From positions 10,237 through 74,236 of the forward strand of contig JBBRTB010000022.1 of the NCBI GenBank assembly GCA_038244815.1: a stretch of 64,000 nt of DNA, read 5' to 3'. This DNA is from DASVHS01 sp038244815 (GTDB lineage: Bacteria > Acidobacteriota > Thermoanaerobaculia > Gp7-AA8). The position numbers and the translations under genes were made by a program. Positions within the stretch are counted from its first letter, which is position 1, and every line of letters begins with the position of its first letter. The notes under the pieces were generated by a model that made no database searches, had not been told where the DNA came from, and worked only from the letters and a program-made list of their open reading frames with translations. This document shows positions 18,560 through 28,024 of this stretch, one piece after another.

Positions 18560-20494
18560 CTACTTCACTTTTGTTCCGGCGGGCACACCGGCATCGACGG
18601 AGAGCAGAGACGGTTCGCCGTCGATGGACGCGGCAAGCACCATACCGTTGGATTCGACGCCCATCAGTTTCGCCGGCCGCAGGTTGGCGACGATGACGAT
18701 TTTCCGTCCGACCAGTTCTTCGGGTGTGTACTTCGTGGCGATGCCGGCCACGATCGTGCGCTCCTCATCGCCCGTGAAGACGGTCATCTTCATGAGCTTC
18801 TTCGATTTCTCGACTCTCTCGGCGGCGCGCACTTCGGCGACGCGCAGGTCGGTCTCCATGAACTGGTCGATGCTGATCCTGTTCAGGTCCGGCGGAGCCG
18901 CCTGCGTCGTCTCGGGCTTCGGTTCGCTCTTCGCTTCGGGTTTCGGTTCGGTCATCGTTTTCTCTCCGATGTAGGCGGCGACGTCGGCGCGTGGAAAGAT
19001 CGGCTCGCCCACGCGGACGTTTGCGCCGTTGGCCAGCCCGCCCCACTGCAGCGCGGCGGCGTCGATGCGATCGGGGTCTGCCCCCAGTCGCGACAGCGCC
19101 TCGCGGACCGAGGCCGGCATGAACGGCGCGACCAGGACGCAGACGATGCGCGAGGCTTCGAGCGTGTTCCAGATGATGCGCGAGAGCTCCTCGTCCGCCC
19201 CGCTCTCCTTGAATCTCTTCCACGGCTCGCGCGTGACGATGTAGCTGTTGATGGCTACGAGCAGTCTCCACGCCGTCTCCAGCGCGCGCTGAAAGGTCAG
19301 GTCGTCCATCGACCTGAGGAATTCCGGCACGAGGTCGCCGGCCGCGCGCATGAGGTCGTTGTCGAAGCAGGGAGTGGGCGGCGTCTTCCCGCCGAAGTAG
19401 CTGTCCGACATCTTGATGACGCGCGAGATCGTATTGCCGAGGTCGTTGGCCAGGTCGGCGTTGTAGCGCTCCAGCAGCGCTTCATCCGAGTAGTCCTGAT
19501 CCTGGCCGAAGACCATCTCGCGCATGACGTAGTAGCGGAGAGCGTCGGCGCCGAAGTCCTCGATGATGTTGTACGGCCGCACGACATTGCCGAGTGACTT
19601 GGAGATCTTCTGCTGGTGACGCGTCCAGAAACCGTGCCCCACCACGCGTTTCGGCAACTCCATGCCCGCGGACATCAGGAACGCCGGCCAGTAGACGGCG
19701 TGGAACCGCACGATGTCCTTGCCGATGAGGTGGATGTCCGCCGGCCAGAAGGCATCGAACTTCTGGTGATCCCCGCTCCCGAATCCGAGCGCGGAGATGT
19801 AGTTCGTGAGCGCGTCCATCCACACGTAGATGACGTGGCCGGGATCGCCGGGGAAGGGGATGCCCCATTTGATGGCCGTGCGCGAGATGGAGAGGTCTTT
19901 CAATCCCTGCTCCACGAACGAAACGACCTCGTTCATGCGCGTGGGCGGCCAGATGAACTCGGGATGCTGGCGGTAGTGCGCGAGCAGCCGCTCGGTGTAC
20001 GCGGAGAGCTTGAAGAAGTAGTTGTGCTCCGTGGTCCTCTCGACGGGGTGGCCTGCTTCGTCGCGTCCCTCGCGGATCTGGTTCTCGGGAATGAAGGTCT
20101 CTTCGGTCTGGCAGTACCAGCCGGAGTGTTCGCCCTTGTAGATGTCGCCCGGGGAGCGCTCTTCGATGCGCCGGATGAGCTCCAGCACGCCGATACGGTG
20201 GCGGGACTGCGTCGTGCGGATGAAGTCGTCGTAGCGGACGTTCAGCTTCTTGTCGAGATCGTAGTGGGTCTGGACGACGCGGTCGGCGAGCTCGATCGGA
20301 AGGATGTGCTCCTTCGCCGCGCTGCGCTCGATCTTCTGGCCGTGTTCGTCCGTGCCGGTCAGGAACCAGACGTCGTCGCCCATGCGCCGCCGGTGACGGG
20401 CCATCGTGTCGGCGACGATGTTCTCGTACATGTGGCCGATGTGGGGATCGTCGTTGACGTAGTGGATGGCGGTGGTGATGTAGAACTTCGGCAT
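18560..20494 (-). CDS. metG: methionyl-tRNA synthetase with C-terminal tRNA-binding domain
   Basis: 644 residues. Class I signature HIGH appears as DPHIGHMYEN (residues about 15-25), and the KMSKS loop as KISKSLGNVV near 298-307. The anticodon-binding helical domain follows (about 380-510). A charged linker of K, E and P leads to a C-terminal EMAP/Trbp111-like OB-fold (about 545-644, with ETDLRVAEVRAAERVEKSKK). It charges tRNA-Met in the cytosol. The weak upstream sequence includes a short GGCGGAAA repeat. It is likely cotranscribed with the downstream receiver gene. Confidence 0.95.
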   Translation of the reverse strand: MPKFYITTAIHYVNDDPHIGHMYENIVADTMARHRRRMGDDVWFLTGTDEHGQKIERSAAKEHILPIELADRVVQTHYDLDKKLNVRYDDFIRTTQSRHRIGVLELIRRIEERSPGDIYKGEHSGWYCQTEETFIPENQIREGRDEAGHPVERTTEHNYFFKLSAYTERLLAHYRQHPEFIWPPTRMNEVVSFVEQGLKDLSISRTAIKWGIPFPGDPGHVIYVWMDALTNYISALGFGSGDHQKFDAFWPADIHLIGKDIVRFHAVYWPAFLMSAGMELPKRVVGHGFWTRHQQKISKSLGNVVRPYNIIEDFGADALRYYVMREMVFGQDQDYSDEALLERYNADLANDLGNTISRVIKMSDSYFGGKTPPTPCFDNDLMRAAGDLVPEFLRSMDDLTFQRALETAWRLLVAINSYIVTREPWKRFKESGADEELSRIIWNTLEASRIVCVLVAPFMPASVREALSRLGADPDRIDAAALQWGGLANGANVRVGEPIFPRADVAAYIGEKTMTEPKPEAKSEPKPETTQAAPPDLNRISIDQFMETDLRVAEVRAAERVEKSKKLMKMTVFTGDEERTIVAGIATKYTPEELVGRKIVIVANLRPAKLMGVESNGMVLAASIDGEPSLLSVDAGVPAGTKVK

Positions 20495-20516
20495 TGAGGG
20501 AGCGCGATTGTATCGT

Positions 20517-20542
20517 CGGAAGGCGGAAAGGCGGAAAGCGGC
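20517..20542. repeat. short tandem GGCGGAAA repeat
   Basis: Three imperfect 7-8 nt units (GGAAGGC, GGAAAGGC, GGAAAGC) lie just upstream of metG. Confidence 0.4.
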
Positions 20543-20570
20543 TGGTTCGCCTGAGACCCTGGCTTCTGCT

Positions 20571-21137
20571 TCATTCCCACGTGATCTGCCACTGGCAATC
20601 GGCAGCGCCGCGGGTCATGCAGACGTCGTGCACGACGCTCACATGCTTCACGCCGGTCATCTCGCCGGCTCCCTCGAACCATCCGGCCAGACGGCAGCAA
20701 TGGGCCTCCTCCGATGGGAAGTTCTTCAGCCGTACGCGCGCGGAACGTGCCGTCACGCTCTCGACGGCCAGGGCGCCGTGGCTGTGGACGGTGGCCCAGA
20801 GGGTCGACGCCTTGCGCATCAGCGCCGTGGGAGTGAGCACGATGATGAAGAACCGGTAGATGCCCACGGAGTCGGCGAGCTCGGCCCGGCCAGCGCGCCG
20901 GCCGAAGGCATCGACCGACTGCCCTTTCGCTTTCGCGGCCTCCACGGTGAGCCGGTTCAGGGTGACTTCCGGAATCTTGTCGCTCGCGAGAACGGTGCGC
21001 CGTTCAGCGAGCTCCCGGTCCGCTGCAGGGAGTGCGTCCAGGGTTTGGGAGCGCTGCTCGGCCGAAAGATCCTTTTCGATGAACTTCAGCAGGCTGCGCA
21101 GAATCGCGCCCTTTGTCGTAGGGATTGTCTCGGCCAT
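20571..21137 (-). CDS. TIGR02265/DUF2378-like hypothetical protein
   Basis: 188 residues from ATG 21137, set by AAGGAG at ideal spacing. The central and C-terminal parts (FFIIVLTPTALMRKASTLW and CQWQITWE) resemble the DUF2378 family of about 180-residue proteins expanded in Myxococcota, which is related to heme-NO-binding/V4R folds. Two or three Cys near the C-terminus could bind a ligand. No function is established. It stands alone downstream of eroded genes. Confidence 0.5.
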   Translation of the reverse strand: MAETIPTTKGAILRSLLKFIEKDLSAEQRSQTLDALPAADRELAERRTVLASDKIPEVTLNRLTVEAAKAKGQSVDAFGRRAGRAELADSVGIYRFFIIVLTPTALMRKASTLWATVHSHGALAVESVTARSARVRLKNFPSEEAHCCRLAGWFEGAGEMTGVKHVSVVHDVCMTRGAADCQWQITWE

Positions 21138-21179
21138 GAGTGATTCTCCTTGCGGGATCGCTCGTCGCTGAGAGATCCA

Positions 21180-21313
21180 ATGCGTCGCGATGTCCGAGAG
21201 TGCCGGGGCCGAAGATGTCTTCGATGGTGCGGAGAAGGTTGTAGTGTCGTACGTGACGATGAACAGCGTATCCGACACGAAGCGCGGATCGCCCTGCACG
21301 CCGGCGAATTTCC
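21180..21313 (-). pseudogene. phosphoesterase-family C-terminal remnant
   Basis: On the minus strand one frame reads DPRFVSDTLFIVTYD and a second reads HYNLLRTIEDIFGPGTLG. These are two consecutive conserved pieces of the acid phosphatase/phospholipase C-like phosphoesterase family. In an intact protein they are separated by a longer segment. Here they share base 21246 and lie in different frames, so the intervening DNA has been deleted. The 5' part is absent. Confidence 0.45.
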
Positions 21314-21511
21314 CTAACGGGCGCGTGGGTAAGGCTCGCGTTTTTGCGCTTGGCGCGATGGTGCAGCGCGATCGGGAGACGCGCACATGGTCTCGCGCGC
21401 TCGCGAGCCGCAGGACCCTCGATGCGCAATGAGCTCCCGACCCACCGTTTCGGGAGCGTTAGCGGGGATGTGCAGCGTCTCACCGCAAAGACCGCAAGTG
21501 AAGGTTGCCAT
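21314..21511 (-). CDS. possible small CxxC protein
   Basis: 65 residues from ATG 21511. The N-terminus MATFTCGLCGETLHI carries a Cys pair and a later H/C pair, like a small zinc finger. The C-terminal half is basic and of low information. There is no strong ribosome-binding site. It could be a true small protein or chance coding. Confidence 0.3.
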   Translation of the reverse strand: MATFTCGLCGETLHIPANAPETVGRELIAHRGSCGSRARETMCASPDRAAPSRQAQKREPYPRAR

Positions 21512-21568
21512 GATGGCTAAGAGCCTCATCACGGCCTGTGCCACGTCCGGGCAACGATGTGATCCCGC

Positions 21569-22285
21569 TCACGGAGCGGTGTTCTGCGCCGGGAGAAACG
21601 TGGGATCGCTGGGCAGATTGTCGATAATCGAGGCGTACGCGTCGACCGGCGCGTTCGCGCTGAAACCGACCCAGGCATCGGTCAGATCGGCGTTGCCGGC
21701 AGTGCCGAAGAATCCGGACGTGATGCTGGTCGGACCGATCACGGCGTACGCCGGCATTTCAGTGGTGCTCGATCCGACGGCGTTGTTGTTCCTGTCGTAG
21801 ATCGTCCAGGTGACAGTGGTGGTGCGGTTCTGGAGGTTCACGGCGCCGATATTCGTGCGGAACAACGAGGTGGCGCGCAGCTGCAGCTGCAGCAACACTC
21901 CCTGGTACATGAGGTTACCGATGGATGTGCCGGTGAAGTCCTGTCCGAGCGTGCATGAAGCCGTGTCCGCGTAAATGCGCGCGGTAGTGAAGAAGGGATC
22001 GGGGCAATAGAAGTAAATAGCGCCCAGACCCGATTCCGAGAAGATCGAGGCCACCGCGTCGTCGTAGACCGCCATCTGGAGCTCGGAATCGTGAGAGCGA
22101 CCGGCGTGGAGAAGCGGGCTGCGTTCGATTGATTTGCCGATGGGCAGAAACACGGCGTTGACTGTGATGTCCTGCGTGGCCGATGGGTTGAAGATCCGCA
22201 CGTCGGTCCGGAAGTTCCCGACGCTGCCGGCGATGGGCAGATACGTGTCGCCGGCGAATGCCGGAACAGAGAAGGAGACCGCGCA
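21569..22285 (-). pseudogene. secreted acidobacterial-type protein, N-terminus replaced
   Basis: About 239 residues of clean sequence starting with SFSVPAFAGDTYLPIAGSVG, which looks like the very end of a signal peptide and the mature start. The family has the phrases FRTDVRIFNPS, LPIGK, GVLLQLQL, RTNIGAVN and TWTIYDRNNNAVG and is presumed secreted. The hydrophobic core of the signal peptide and a start codon are missing. Upstream of 22285 the DNA belongs to an opposite-strand S74 gene. The 3' end looks complete. Confidence 0.6.
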
Positions 22286-22860
22286 CTTATGCCGGCTTCT
22301 ATTGCACCACCGGGTCCGGCAACATTTACGTCGGCAGTCTCGGCGCATTTCCTGGAGAGTCCGGGACGATCCGCATCGGCGGGACTCAAACCGCCACGTA
22401 CATCGCCGGGATCAACGGATCGGCCACGGGAGTACCGGCCGTCGCGGTCATGGTCGATGCGAACGGCAAGCTCGGTACGATCTTCTCTTCGCGCCGCTAC
22501 AAGTTCTACATCTCCGATATGGATCGGGCGACCGATGGTCTGATGAGTCTGCGACCTGTGACCTTCCGCTATCTCGCCAACGGCGACAACGCTCCGCTGC
22601 AATTCGGTCTGATCGCCGAGGAGGTGGCGGAGGTCTATCCGGAGCTGGTGACGCGGAACAAGGATGGCCAGATGGAATCGGTCATGTGCCAGTTCCTCGC
22701 GCCGATGTTGCTCAATGAGGCGCAGAAGCAGCATCGGCAGATCGAGGAACAGCAGAAGCAGATCGAGGAGCAGCAGAAGATGATCGAGGAGCTGGGTCAG
22801 CGCCTGGCGGCGCTGGAACGACGCGACATCGTCAAGGAACCGAATTGCGCGGAGCGCTGA
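22258..22860 (+). pseudogene. S74 (endosialidase chaperone) domain protein, 5'-truncated
   Basis: From about 22288 the frame reads a repeat-like GSGNIYVG segment, then the intramolecular chaperone domain of peptidase family S74 (SSRRYKFYISDMDRATDGLM, LRPVTFRY, FGLIAEEVAEVYPELV). It ends in a Q/E-rich coiled coil of QIEEQQK units. In tail-spike-like proteins this domain trimerises and self-cleaves. Only the C-terminal end remains. The first ten codons (22258-22287) come from the neighbouring opposite-strand gene. Confidence 0.7.
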
Positions 22861-22980
22861 ACGGAGCGCATCCCCTCCACGGATTGTCCGGGTCTGGGCG
22901 GCGAACCGATCGCCGCCCCACCCGTCGTCACAGCCACCGGATTTCGGGAGACCCGTACCGGCGTCAAGTCGCTCGAATGT

Positions 22981-23886
22981 CTATTGCTGTCCCACGGGCG
23001 CCGGCAGTGTGTTGCCTCCCGCGTTATTCCTGACGTTATTGTTCCCGAACGTCGTCACCGCACCGGACACTCCGGTTACGTTGTTCAGGATCGTCGTGTC
23101 GATGAGCAGGAATTGGGATCCGTTATCCACCGCTCCGGCACTGTTGTTATTGAGCACGCAACCGTTGACAACCGCCTGGGCGTTGGTATCGACCTTGACC
23201 GCTTCGCCAGCGTTTCCGGTCACGACGGAATGCAGAACAGTGATCGAATTGAAGTTGCTCGCGGACACACCGAAGCCGTTGTTCTGCTGAATCCGGCAGT
23301 GATCGATGATCGCGGTCGTGCCGTTGGCTGAGGAACCCGCTACGGCGATCCCGCGGGCATTGGACCGGATAAAGCACTCATTCACGAATAGCTGGGCGGC
23401 GGGAACCTGGGTGGCGGTGCGATTGTCGTTGATGGCGTTCTGGGAGAACTCATAGATATGGCAATTGTGGATATGGACGGCTTTCGCACCCAGAATCTGC
23501 ACTCCGTTGAGGCCCGTGTTCAGTCCATCGATGTCCAGGTTGCGCAGCGTCACCACATCGCCGATTCCGGCGTTGATCACGATGCCGTTGGTCCCGGAAA
23601 CGAGAACGCCGGCCAGTTGTCCCGCGCCACCGTCGATCGTGATCGACTTCGTGATGATCACCGCCCCAAACCCACCCGGATCGAGAGCATTGATCTCGCC
23701 GCCCGCCGCGGTCTTCGAGATGGCGCCCGCGAACGTTTTGCAGGGCGCCGTACGGCTGCAGGGGTTCGCGTCATCACCGACGCCGGAGACCCATGTTCTG
23801 CTGGCTTGCGCTTGTGCCAGCGAAGTAATGGCAAACGTGAGGATGGCAAGGGCGGTAACGTTGATCGTGAACCGGAACCTGTTCAT
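22981..23886 (-). CDS. secreted right-handed beta-helix repeat protein
   Basis: 301 residues from ATG 23886 with a very strong AGAAGGAGAT site. Signal peptide 1-27 (ends AQA-QA). The mature start TWVSGVGDDANPCS and CKTFAGAISKTAAGGEI is a familiar opening of pectate-lyase-like proteins. It is followed by repeated rungs such as VVTLRNLDIDGLNTGLNG and VHIHNCHIYEF. No catalytic residues are evident. It likely acts as a surface or extracellular glycan-binding protein. Confidence 0.8.
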   Translation of the reverse strand: MNRFRFTINVTALAILTFAITSLAQAQASRTWVSGVGDDANPCSRTAPCKTFAGAISKTAAGGEINALDPGGFGAVIITKSITIDGGAGQLAGVLVSGTNGIVINAGIGDVVTLRNLDIDGLNTGLNGVQILGAKAVHIHNCHIYEFSQNAINDNRTATQVPAAQLFVNECFIRSNARGIAVAGSSANGTTAIIDHCRIQQNNGFGVSASNFNSITVLHSVVTGNAGEAVKVDTNAQAVVNGCVLNNNSAGAVDNGSQFLLIDTTILNNVTGVSGAVTTFGNNNVRNNAGGNTLPAPVGQQ

Positions 23887-23931
23887 TGGAATCTCCTTCT
23901 GTTCTTCGACCCTGGAGCAGCACGGAGCTGA

Positions 23932-25614
23932 TCACATACAAGGATTGCTGGTACAGCCAATGGCATTGCTGACATGCATCGCCGAGTTGATCCAGGCCTG
24001 TCCCTGCGCCGCTGGCACGTTTCCATGGGCGACCTGGTTCTGCACGGAATTGATGAACGCGCTGAGTTGATTGCACGCCGCTTTCAGATCTCCTCGATTG
24101 AACGCGGCGAGAGAGGCATCCAACTTGGGAAGCAGGCCCTGCTTCTGCGGTCCGTTGAGCGAAGAGGCGTTGACGGCCGTCTGCAGATTCTCCAGCGCAG
24201 CCTGTACCGTCAACACGGTAACGCTGAACGCGCATCCGGCCTGGTTACCCGCTGCATCCGACACCGCATACGAAACCTGAGTCGTACCGATCGGAAACAC
24301 CGCGCCGTTGGCGGGGCCGGTGTTTTGTGTCGTCGTTGGGCCGGAGCAGTTGTCCGCGCCCGCGGGTTCTGTCCACCTGGCCACGGCCCCGCTCGGGCAT
24401 GTCGGCTCGAGCGCGATGTCCGGCGGGCACGCAATCGTTGGTGGCGTAGTGTCGACCACCGTCACGAGCTGGGTCGCCGACGCGTTGTTGTCGAGGGTAT
24501 CGGTCGCGGCGTACGTGACCGTCGTCGTTCCCACGGGAAAGTTGTTCCCTGAGGGCACACCGCTGCGCGTGGCCCCTCCGATGAGCTCGCAGGTGTCTGT
24601 CGCCGTGGCGGTCCCGAGGGTGGTATCGAGATCGTTGACGAACACCTCGCATGAGGTGGCGCCGGGGCCCGTGTACAGGGTGACTGCGGCTGGCGCGGTA
24701 ACGACGAGGTCGCACGTCGGGGGCGGCCCGCTCCCGGAGGAGATGGTGGAGTTGGACGTCGAGGAATTGTCCGCTGGATTCAGATCGGCAATGTCACTGG
24801 AAACGCTGGCACTGTTCTCGATGAGCGCTCCTCCGCTTCCCACGGTGAAATCGAGAACGAAGGTGGCCACGGCGCCATTCGGGAAACTGGCGATCTGGCA
24901 GTCGGCACCGCTGCATGTAAACGCCGGACCTTCGGTCTGGCTCAACGAATCGAAAGTGGCGTTTGTGAACGTGTTGTCGACAAAGTGCGTGTTGGGCGCA
25001 TCGTCCGGGCCATGATTTACGATCGTGACGGCGAATTGAACGGCGGTTCCGGCGCCGGGCACATCGCTGCCGATCAGCGTCTTCACGATGGAGAGGTCGA
25101 CCGCCGGATGGGCGGGGTCCTTCACGGTAAAGAAGGCGGCGGTGTTGACCGAATTCCTGGTCGTGATCGCATTGACTCGCCAGCGGCCGAGGTTGTTCGC
25201 GATGAAGAATCCGCCGATCGCGGACTGGTCGGTCGATGGCAGCGCGAAGGTACCGCTCTGTGGATCGTTGCTGATATCGGTCGTGACGATGGCGAAGCCA
25301 TCGGGGTCGACCCATTGCATGCGAAACCCGGTGAGTCCCGCGGCTTTCGCGCAAACCGTCTCGCCCAGATTGAATGTGATTTTGGGAGTCGTGCAGTCGG
25401 CGGCGAATGTGGCGGTCTCCGTCAGGGACTGGATGCCCGGTGACAGTGGCCGGGTTGAGGAAGAGGAAACCGTGGAACCATTCGCGCGCAAGGGACTGGA
25501 ACTCGATCCGTGAGCCGGCGGAGCCGCCACCGTGACGATCGCAACGCTGGAGAAAAAGGTGAGGACGGCGCACAGCTTCCCTGCCAGGGTTCGGGGTCCT
25601 CTCGCGGTTGTCAT
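23932..25614 (-). CDS. secreted protein with DUF11, HYR and FIMAH domains
   Basis: 560 residues from ATG 25614, preceded by GAGGAG; the open frame extends upstream but without signals. Order: signal peptide about 1-38; an uncharacterised beta-rich region with TRP and CAKAAG elements; a DUF11 repeat (LSIVKTLIGSDVPGAG to PADNSSTSN); two HYR-type immunoglobulin-like repeats (TVTYAATDTLDNNASATQ and QVSYAVSDAAGNQAGCAFSV); and a C-terminal helical FIMAH domain (LENLQTAVNASSLNG). Such proteins are extracellular adhesion or matrix components. It sits upstream of the beta-helix gene on the same strand, 45 nt apart. Confidence 0.8.
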   Translation of the reverse strand: MTTARGPRTLAGKLCAVLTFFSSVAIVTVAAPPAHGSSSSPLRANGSTVSSSSTRPLSPGIQSLTETATFAADCTTPKITFNLGETVCAKAAGLTGFRMQWVDPDGFAIVTTDISNDPQSGTFALPSTDQSAIGGFFIANNLGRWRVNAITTRNSVNTAAFFTVKDPAHPAVDLSIVKTLIGSDVPGAGTAVQFAVTIVNHGPDDAPNTHFVDNTFTNATFDSLSQTEGPAFTCSGADCQIASFPNGAVATFVLDFTVGSGGALIENSASVSSDIADLNPADNSSTSNSTISSGSGPPPTCDLVVTAPAAVTLYTGPGATSCEVFVNDLDTTLGTATATDTCELIGGATRSGVPSGNNFPVGTTTVTYAATDTLDNNASATQLVTVVDTTPPTIACPPDIALEPTCPSGAVARWTEPAGADNCSGPTTTQNTGPANGAVFPIGTTQVSYAVSDAAGNQAGCAFSVTVLTVQAALENLQTAVNASSLNGPQKQGLLPKLDASLAAFNRGDLKAACNQLSAFINSVQNQVAHGNVPAAQGQAWINSAMHVSNAIGCTSNPCM

Positions 25615-25946
25615 TCGCCGTTCTCCTCGGCTCGACCGGCGAGTCTCCGCTCGGGACCGGTCAGCGTGCCGCCCAAATGTCTTCGGGAATGTTGAAATTG
25701 GGAGATGGCAGTCTAGCACTCTTGTCGGATTGTTTAAAGACACCTCTCATGCACTAAGGCACTCTGGTGCGGCTGAACTGGTGGAATGCGGATGTGATTC
25801 GGGAGTGTCTGCAGGGAGGCCCGGTCGAAACCAACTCGCTGATTCGGTTGGTACAGGATGACTCCGAAAACCGCTCGGGTTCCTGAGGCATTGCCTGCCT
25901 TACGGATTCCGACCGATCACACGGAAATCCGTGCCCGCGCGTATCG
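25615..25946. other. intergenic region between divergent genes
   Basis: About 330 nt between the minus-strand HYR gene and the plus-strand PIG-L-like gene. It must hold both promoters. I see a less GC-rich stretch near 25720-25745 but no convincing paired -35/-10 on either strand and no RNA gene. Confidence 0.4.
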
Positions 25947-26807
25947 ATGGACGCCGATCCCCGGTACTACAATGTTTTTTCAGGGTCCAGCCGTCGATCG
26001 ATTCCGGCGACGGTTCACACTCGATCATGGCCAGTCAAAACATCGTCCCGCGGTCCGGCGGCGCTGGTCGTTGCTCATCCCGGGCACGAACTGCGCGTGC
26101 ACGGATGGCTGTCGCGCGTTCGTCCGAGAGTCTTCGTGATCACGGACGGATCGGGTCACGGACCGCGATCGCGGGTGGCCTCGTCCCTGGCGTTGCTCGA
26201 TCAAGCCGGCGCAACGGCAGGCGGCATTTTCGGACGACTGACCGACCGCGCTCTCTACGATGCGGTGCGGGAGCGCGACGTCGACCTCTTTGCCGCTCTG
26301 GCGTTGGAACTGGCCGGCGCGCTCATTGACGGAGAGATCGCCACCGTGGTGGGCGACGCCGTGGAGGGTTACAACCCCGCTCATGACCTCTGCCGCCTGC
26401 TGATCGACTCCGCCGTGTCGGTCGTGCGCGCCCGCGGCCTGACCATTGCGAACTACGATTTCGCCGTGGTCGGGCCGTGGAACTCCGATGCGTCGCTCCG
26501 CGTGACGCTGGATGATGCCGAGCTCGCTCGAAAACTCCGGGCTGCATCGCTCTACGACGAGATGGGGAAGGAAGTGGAGAACGGGATTGCCGCTCACGGA
26601 ACGGAATCGTTCCGGACGGAGTGTTTTCGGCTGCGCGCGCCCGAAGCCGGCCTGCGACCGCTGTCCGATCCGCCGTTCTACGAGTCTCACGATGAAGGGC
26701 AGGTCGCCGCCGGCATCTACAAAGAAGTCATTCGCTATGGCAGGCACGTGGCGCCGCTCAACGCAATGGTGCGGGCAGCGGCGGACCGGGCGGCATGCGT
26801 CCACTGA
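25947..26807 (+). CDS. PIG-L/LmbE-like deacetylase-fold protein
   Basis: 286 residues using the only in-frame ATG. The recognisable part begins near residue 37 with AALVVAHPGHELRVHGWL, which matches the N-terminal metal-binding loop of PIG-L deacetylases, although the usual HPDDE reads HPGHE here. FVITDGSGH and a later NPAHDLCRLL follow. PIG-L enzymes remove acetyl groups from GlcNAc-type sugars. The first 36 residues look non-native, so the true start may be lost or shifted. It overlaps the glycosyltransferase gene by 13 nt. Confidence 0.5.
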   Translation: MDADPRYYNVFSGSSRRSIPATVHTRSWPVKTSSRGPAALVVAHPGHELRVHGWLSRVRPRVFVITDGSGHGPRSRVASSLALLDQAGATAGGIFGRLTDRALYDAVRERDVDLFAALALELAGALIDGEIATVVGDAVEGYNPAHDLCRLLIDSAVSVVRARGLTIANYDFAVVGPWNSDASLRVTLDDAELARKLRAASLYDEMGKEVENGIAAHGTESFRTECFRLRAPEAGLRPLSDPPFYESHDEGQVAAGIYKEVIRYGRHVAPLNAMVRAAADRAACVH

Positions 26808-27878
26808 AGATTCTCTTCACGAATCACGCCCTTGCCGTCAGGGCGGGCACGGAGCTTTGGGTGCGGGATATGGCCCTGGCTCTGCGCGCCCTCGGACATC
26901 AGGTTGCCGCGTACAGTCCGGATCCCGGTCCTGTTGCTGCCGCCCTGAACGAACAGGGTGTCATCGTGCTCGATGATCTCGAAGCGGTGCCGTGGCGGCC
27001 GGACATCCTGCACTGCCACCATCATCCGGAGGCCATGACCGCGCTGGCATTCTTCCCCGATGTTCCCTTCCGTATTCGTCTGTCACGGCGCCGAACCGTG
27101 GCAGGAAGCGCCGCCCCGGCATCCTGGGATCCGGCGATGGATCGCCGTCGATCTGCCGTCGCGCGCGCGCCTGCTCGACAGCGGGATTCCCGTCGATCGC
27201 ATCGTCTTGTTGTTCAACTTCGTCGATCTGGCCCGCTTCCCCTCGCGGCCACCTCTGCCGGAGCGTCCGCGACGGGCTCTCGTCTTCAGCAACAACATGT
27301 CGAGCGGTGGCTTCAAAACGATTCGTGCGGCCTGCCGCCAGGAGAGCATCGGCGTCGAGGCGGGAGGCGTCGCCTCCGGCCACGCCATCGACGAGCCGGA
27401 GAAGGTTCTGACCGAGTTCGACCTCGTGTTCGCCAAGGCCCGATGCGCGCTCGAGGCCATGGCCACTGGCTGTGCGGTCATCCTATGCGACCAGAACGGA
27501 CTCGGCCCCATGGTCGGCATCGCCGACGTTGGTCATCTGCGCGACCTCAATTTCGGATTTCGAACCCTGGTCGATCCTATCAGCAGGACGATGGTGCGGC
27601 TTCGATTGTAGGCCTACGATCCCGCGGATGCAGTGCGTGTCAGCACCTGGATCCGCACTCACGCCGCCCTGGAGCGAGCCGCCGATCAACTGGAAGGGAT
27701 CTATGAGGAGATTCTCGGAGAGTCCGCTCGGGCGGATCCGGACGCGGAGCGGCGTGCCGTGTCCGGCTACATTCGAGCTCTTTCCCTTCGCCTCAAGACT
27801 CTGGAGCGAGCTCACCGCGATCGCGATCCCCTGGCCGAACGGCTGCGATCCATCCGGCGTTTCCTGTTGAGACGGTGA
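26795..27878 (+). pseudogene. GT-B glycosyltransferase, frameshifted and with an internal stop
   Basis: The first frame gives a glycosyltransferase-4-like N-terminus (KILFTNHALAVRAGTELWVRDMA, partly quoted, then DILHCHHHPEAM). Near 27062-27072 the homology jumps to the +1 frame (VFVCHGAEPWQEAPPRHP), which continues through LLFNFVDLARFP and FAKARCALEAMATGCAVI, the usual donor-binding C-terminal lobe. A TAG at 27609-27611 then interrupts the same frame, after which THAALERAADQLEGIYEEIL continues to 27878. Intact, it would be about 360 residues and build a glycan. Either the gene is decaying or the assembly carries errors. Confidence 0.65.
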
Positions 27879-27985
27879 GGATCACGAAGGGGCGTGGACT
27901 CCTGCGAGACATGGTGGCGTGCATCACAGGGAGGACGCCGCGTAAGATGACATAACGGAACATCATCAAAGGAGGGCAGAGAGGG

Positions 27986-28024
27986 ATGGCTCAGTTGGCG
28001 ATGGGTGCGCTCGATGAGCGATAG
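27986..28024 (+). other. short upstream ORF overlapping the methyltransferase start
   Basis: A 12-codon ORF (MAQLAMGALDER) with a strong AAAGGAGGG site at 27968-27976. Its stop TAG lies 10 nt inside the downstream methyltransferase gene. It could couple translation of that gene, or show that the methyltransferase N-terminus is shifted by one base. Confidence 0.35.

Noticed and set aside
20500..25000. Insertion sequence or transposase explaining the broken genes
   Set aside because: No transposase motif or terminal inverted repeat pair was seen in this stretch.
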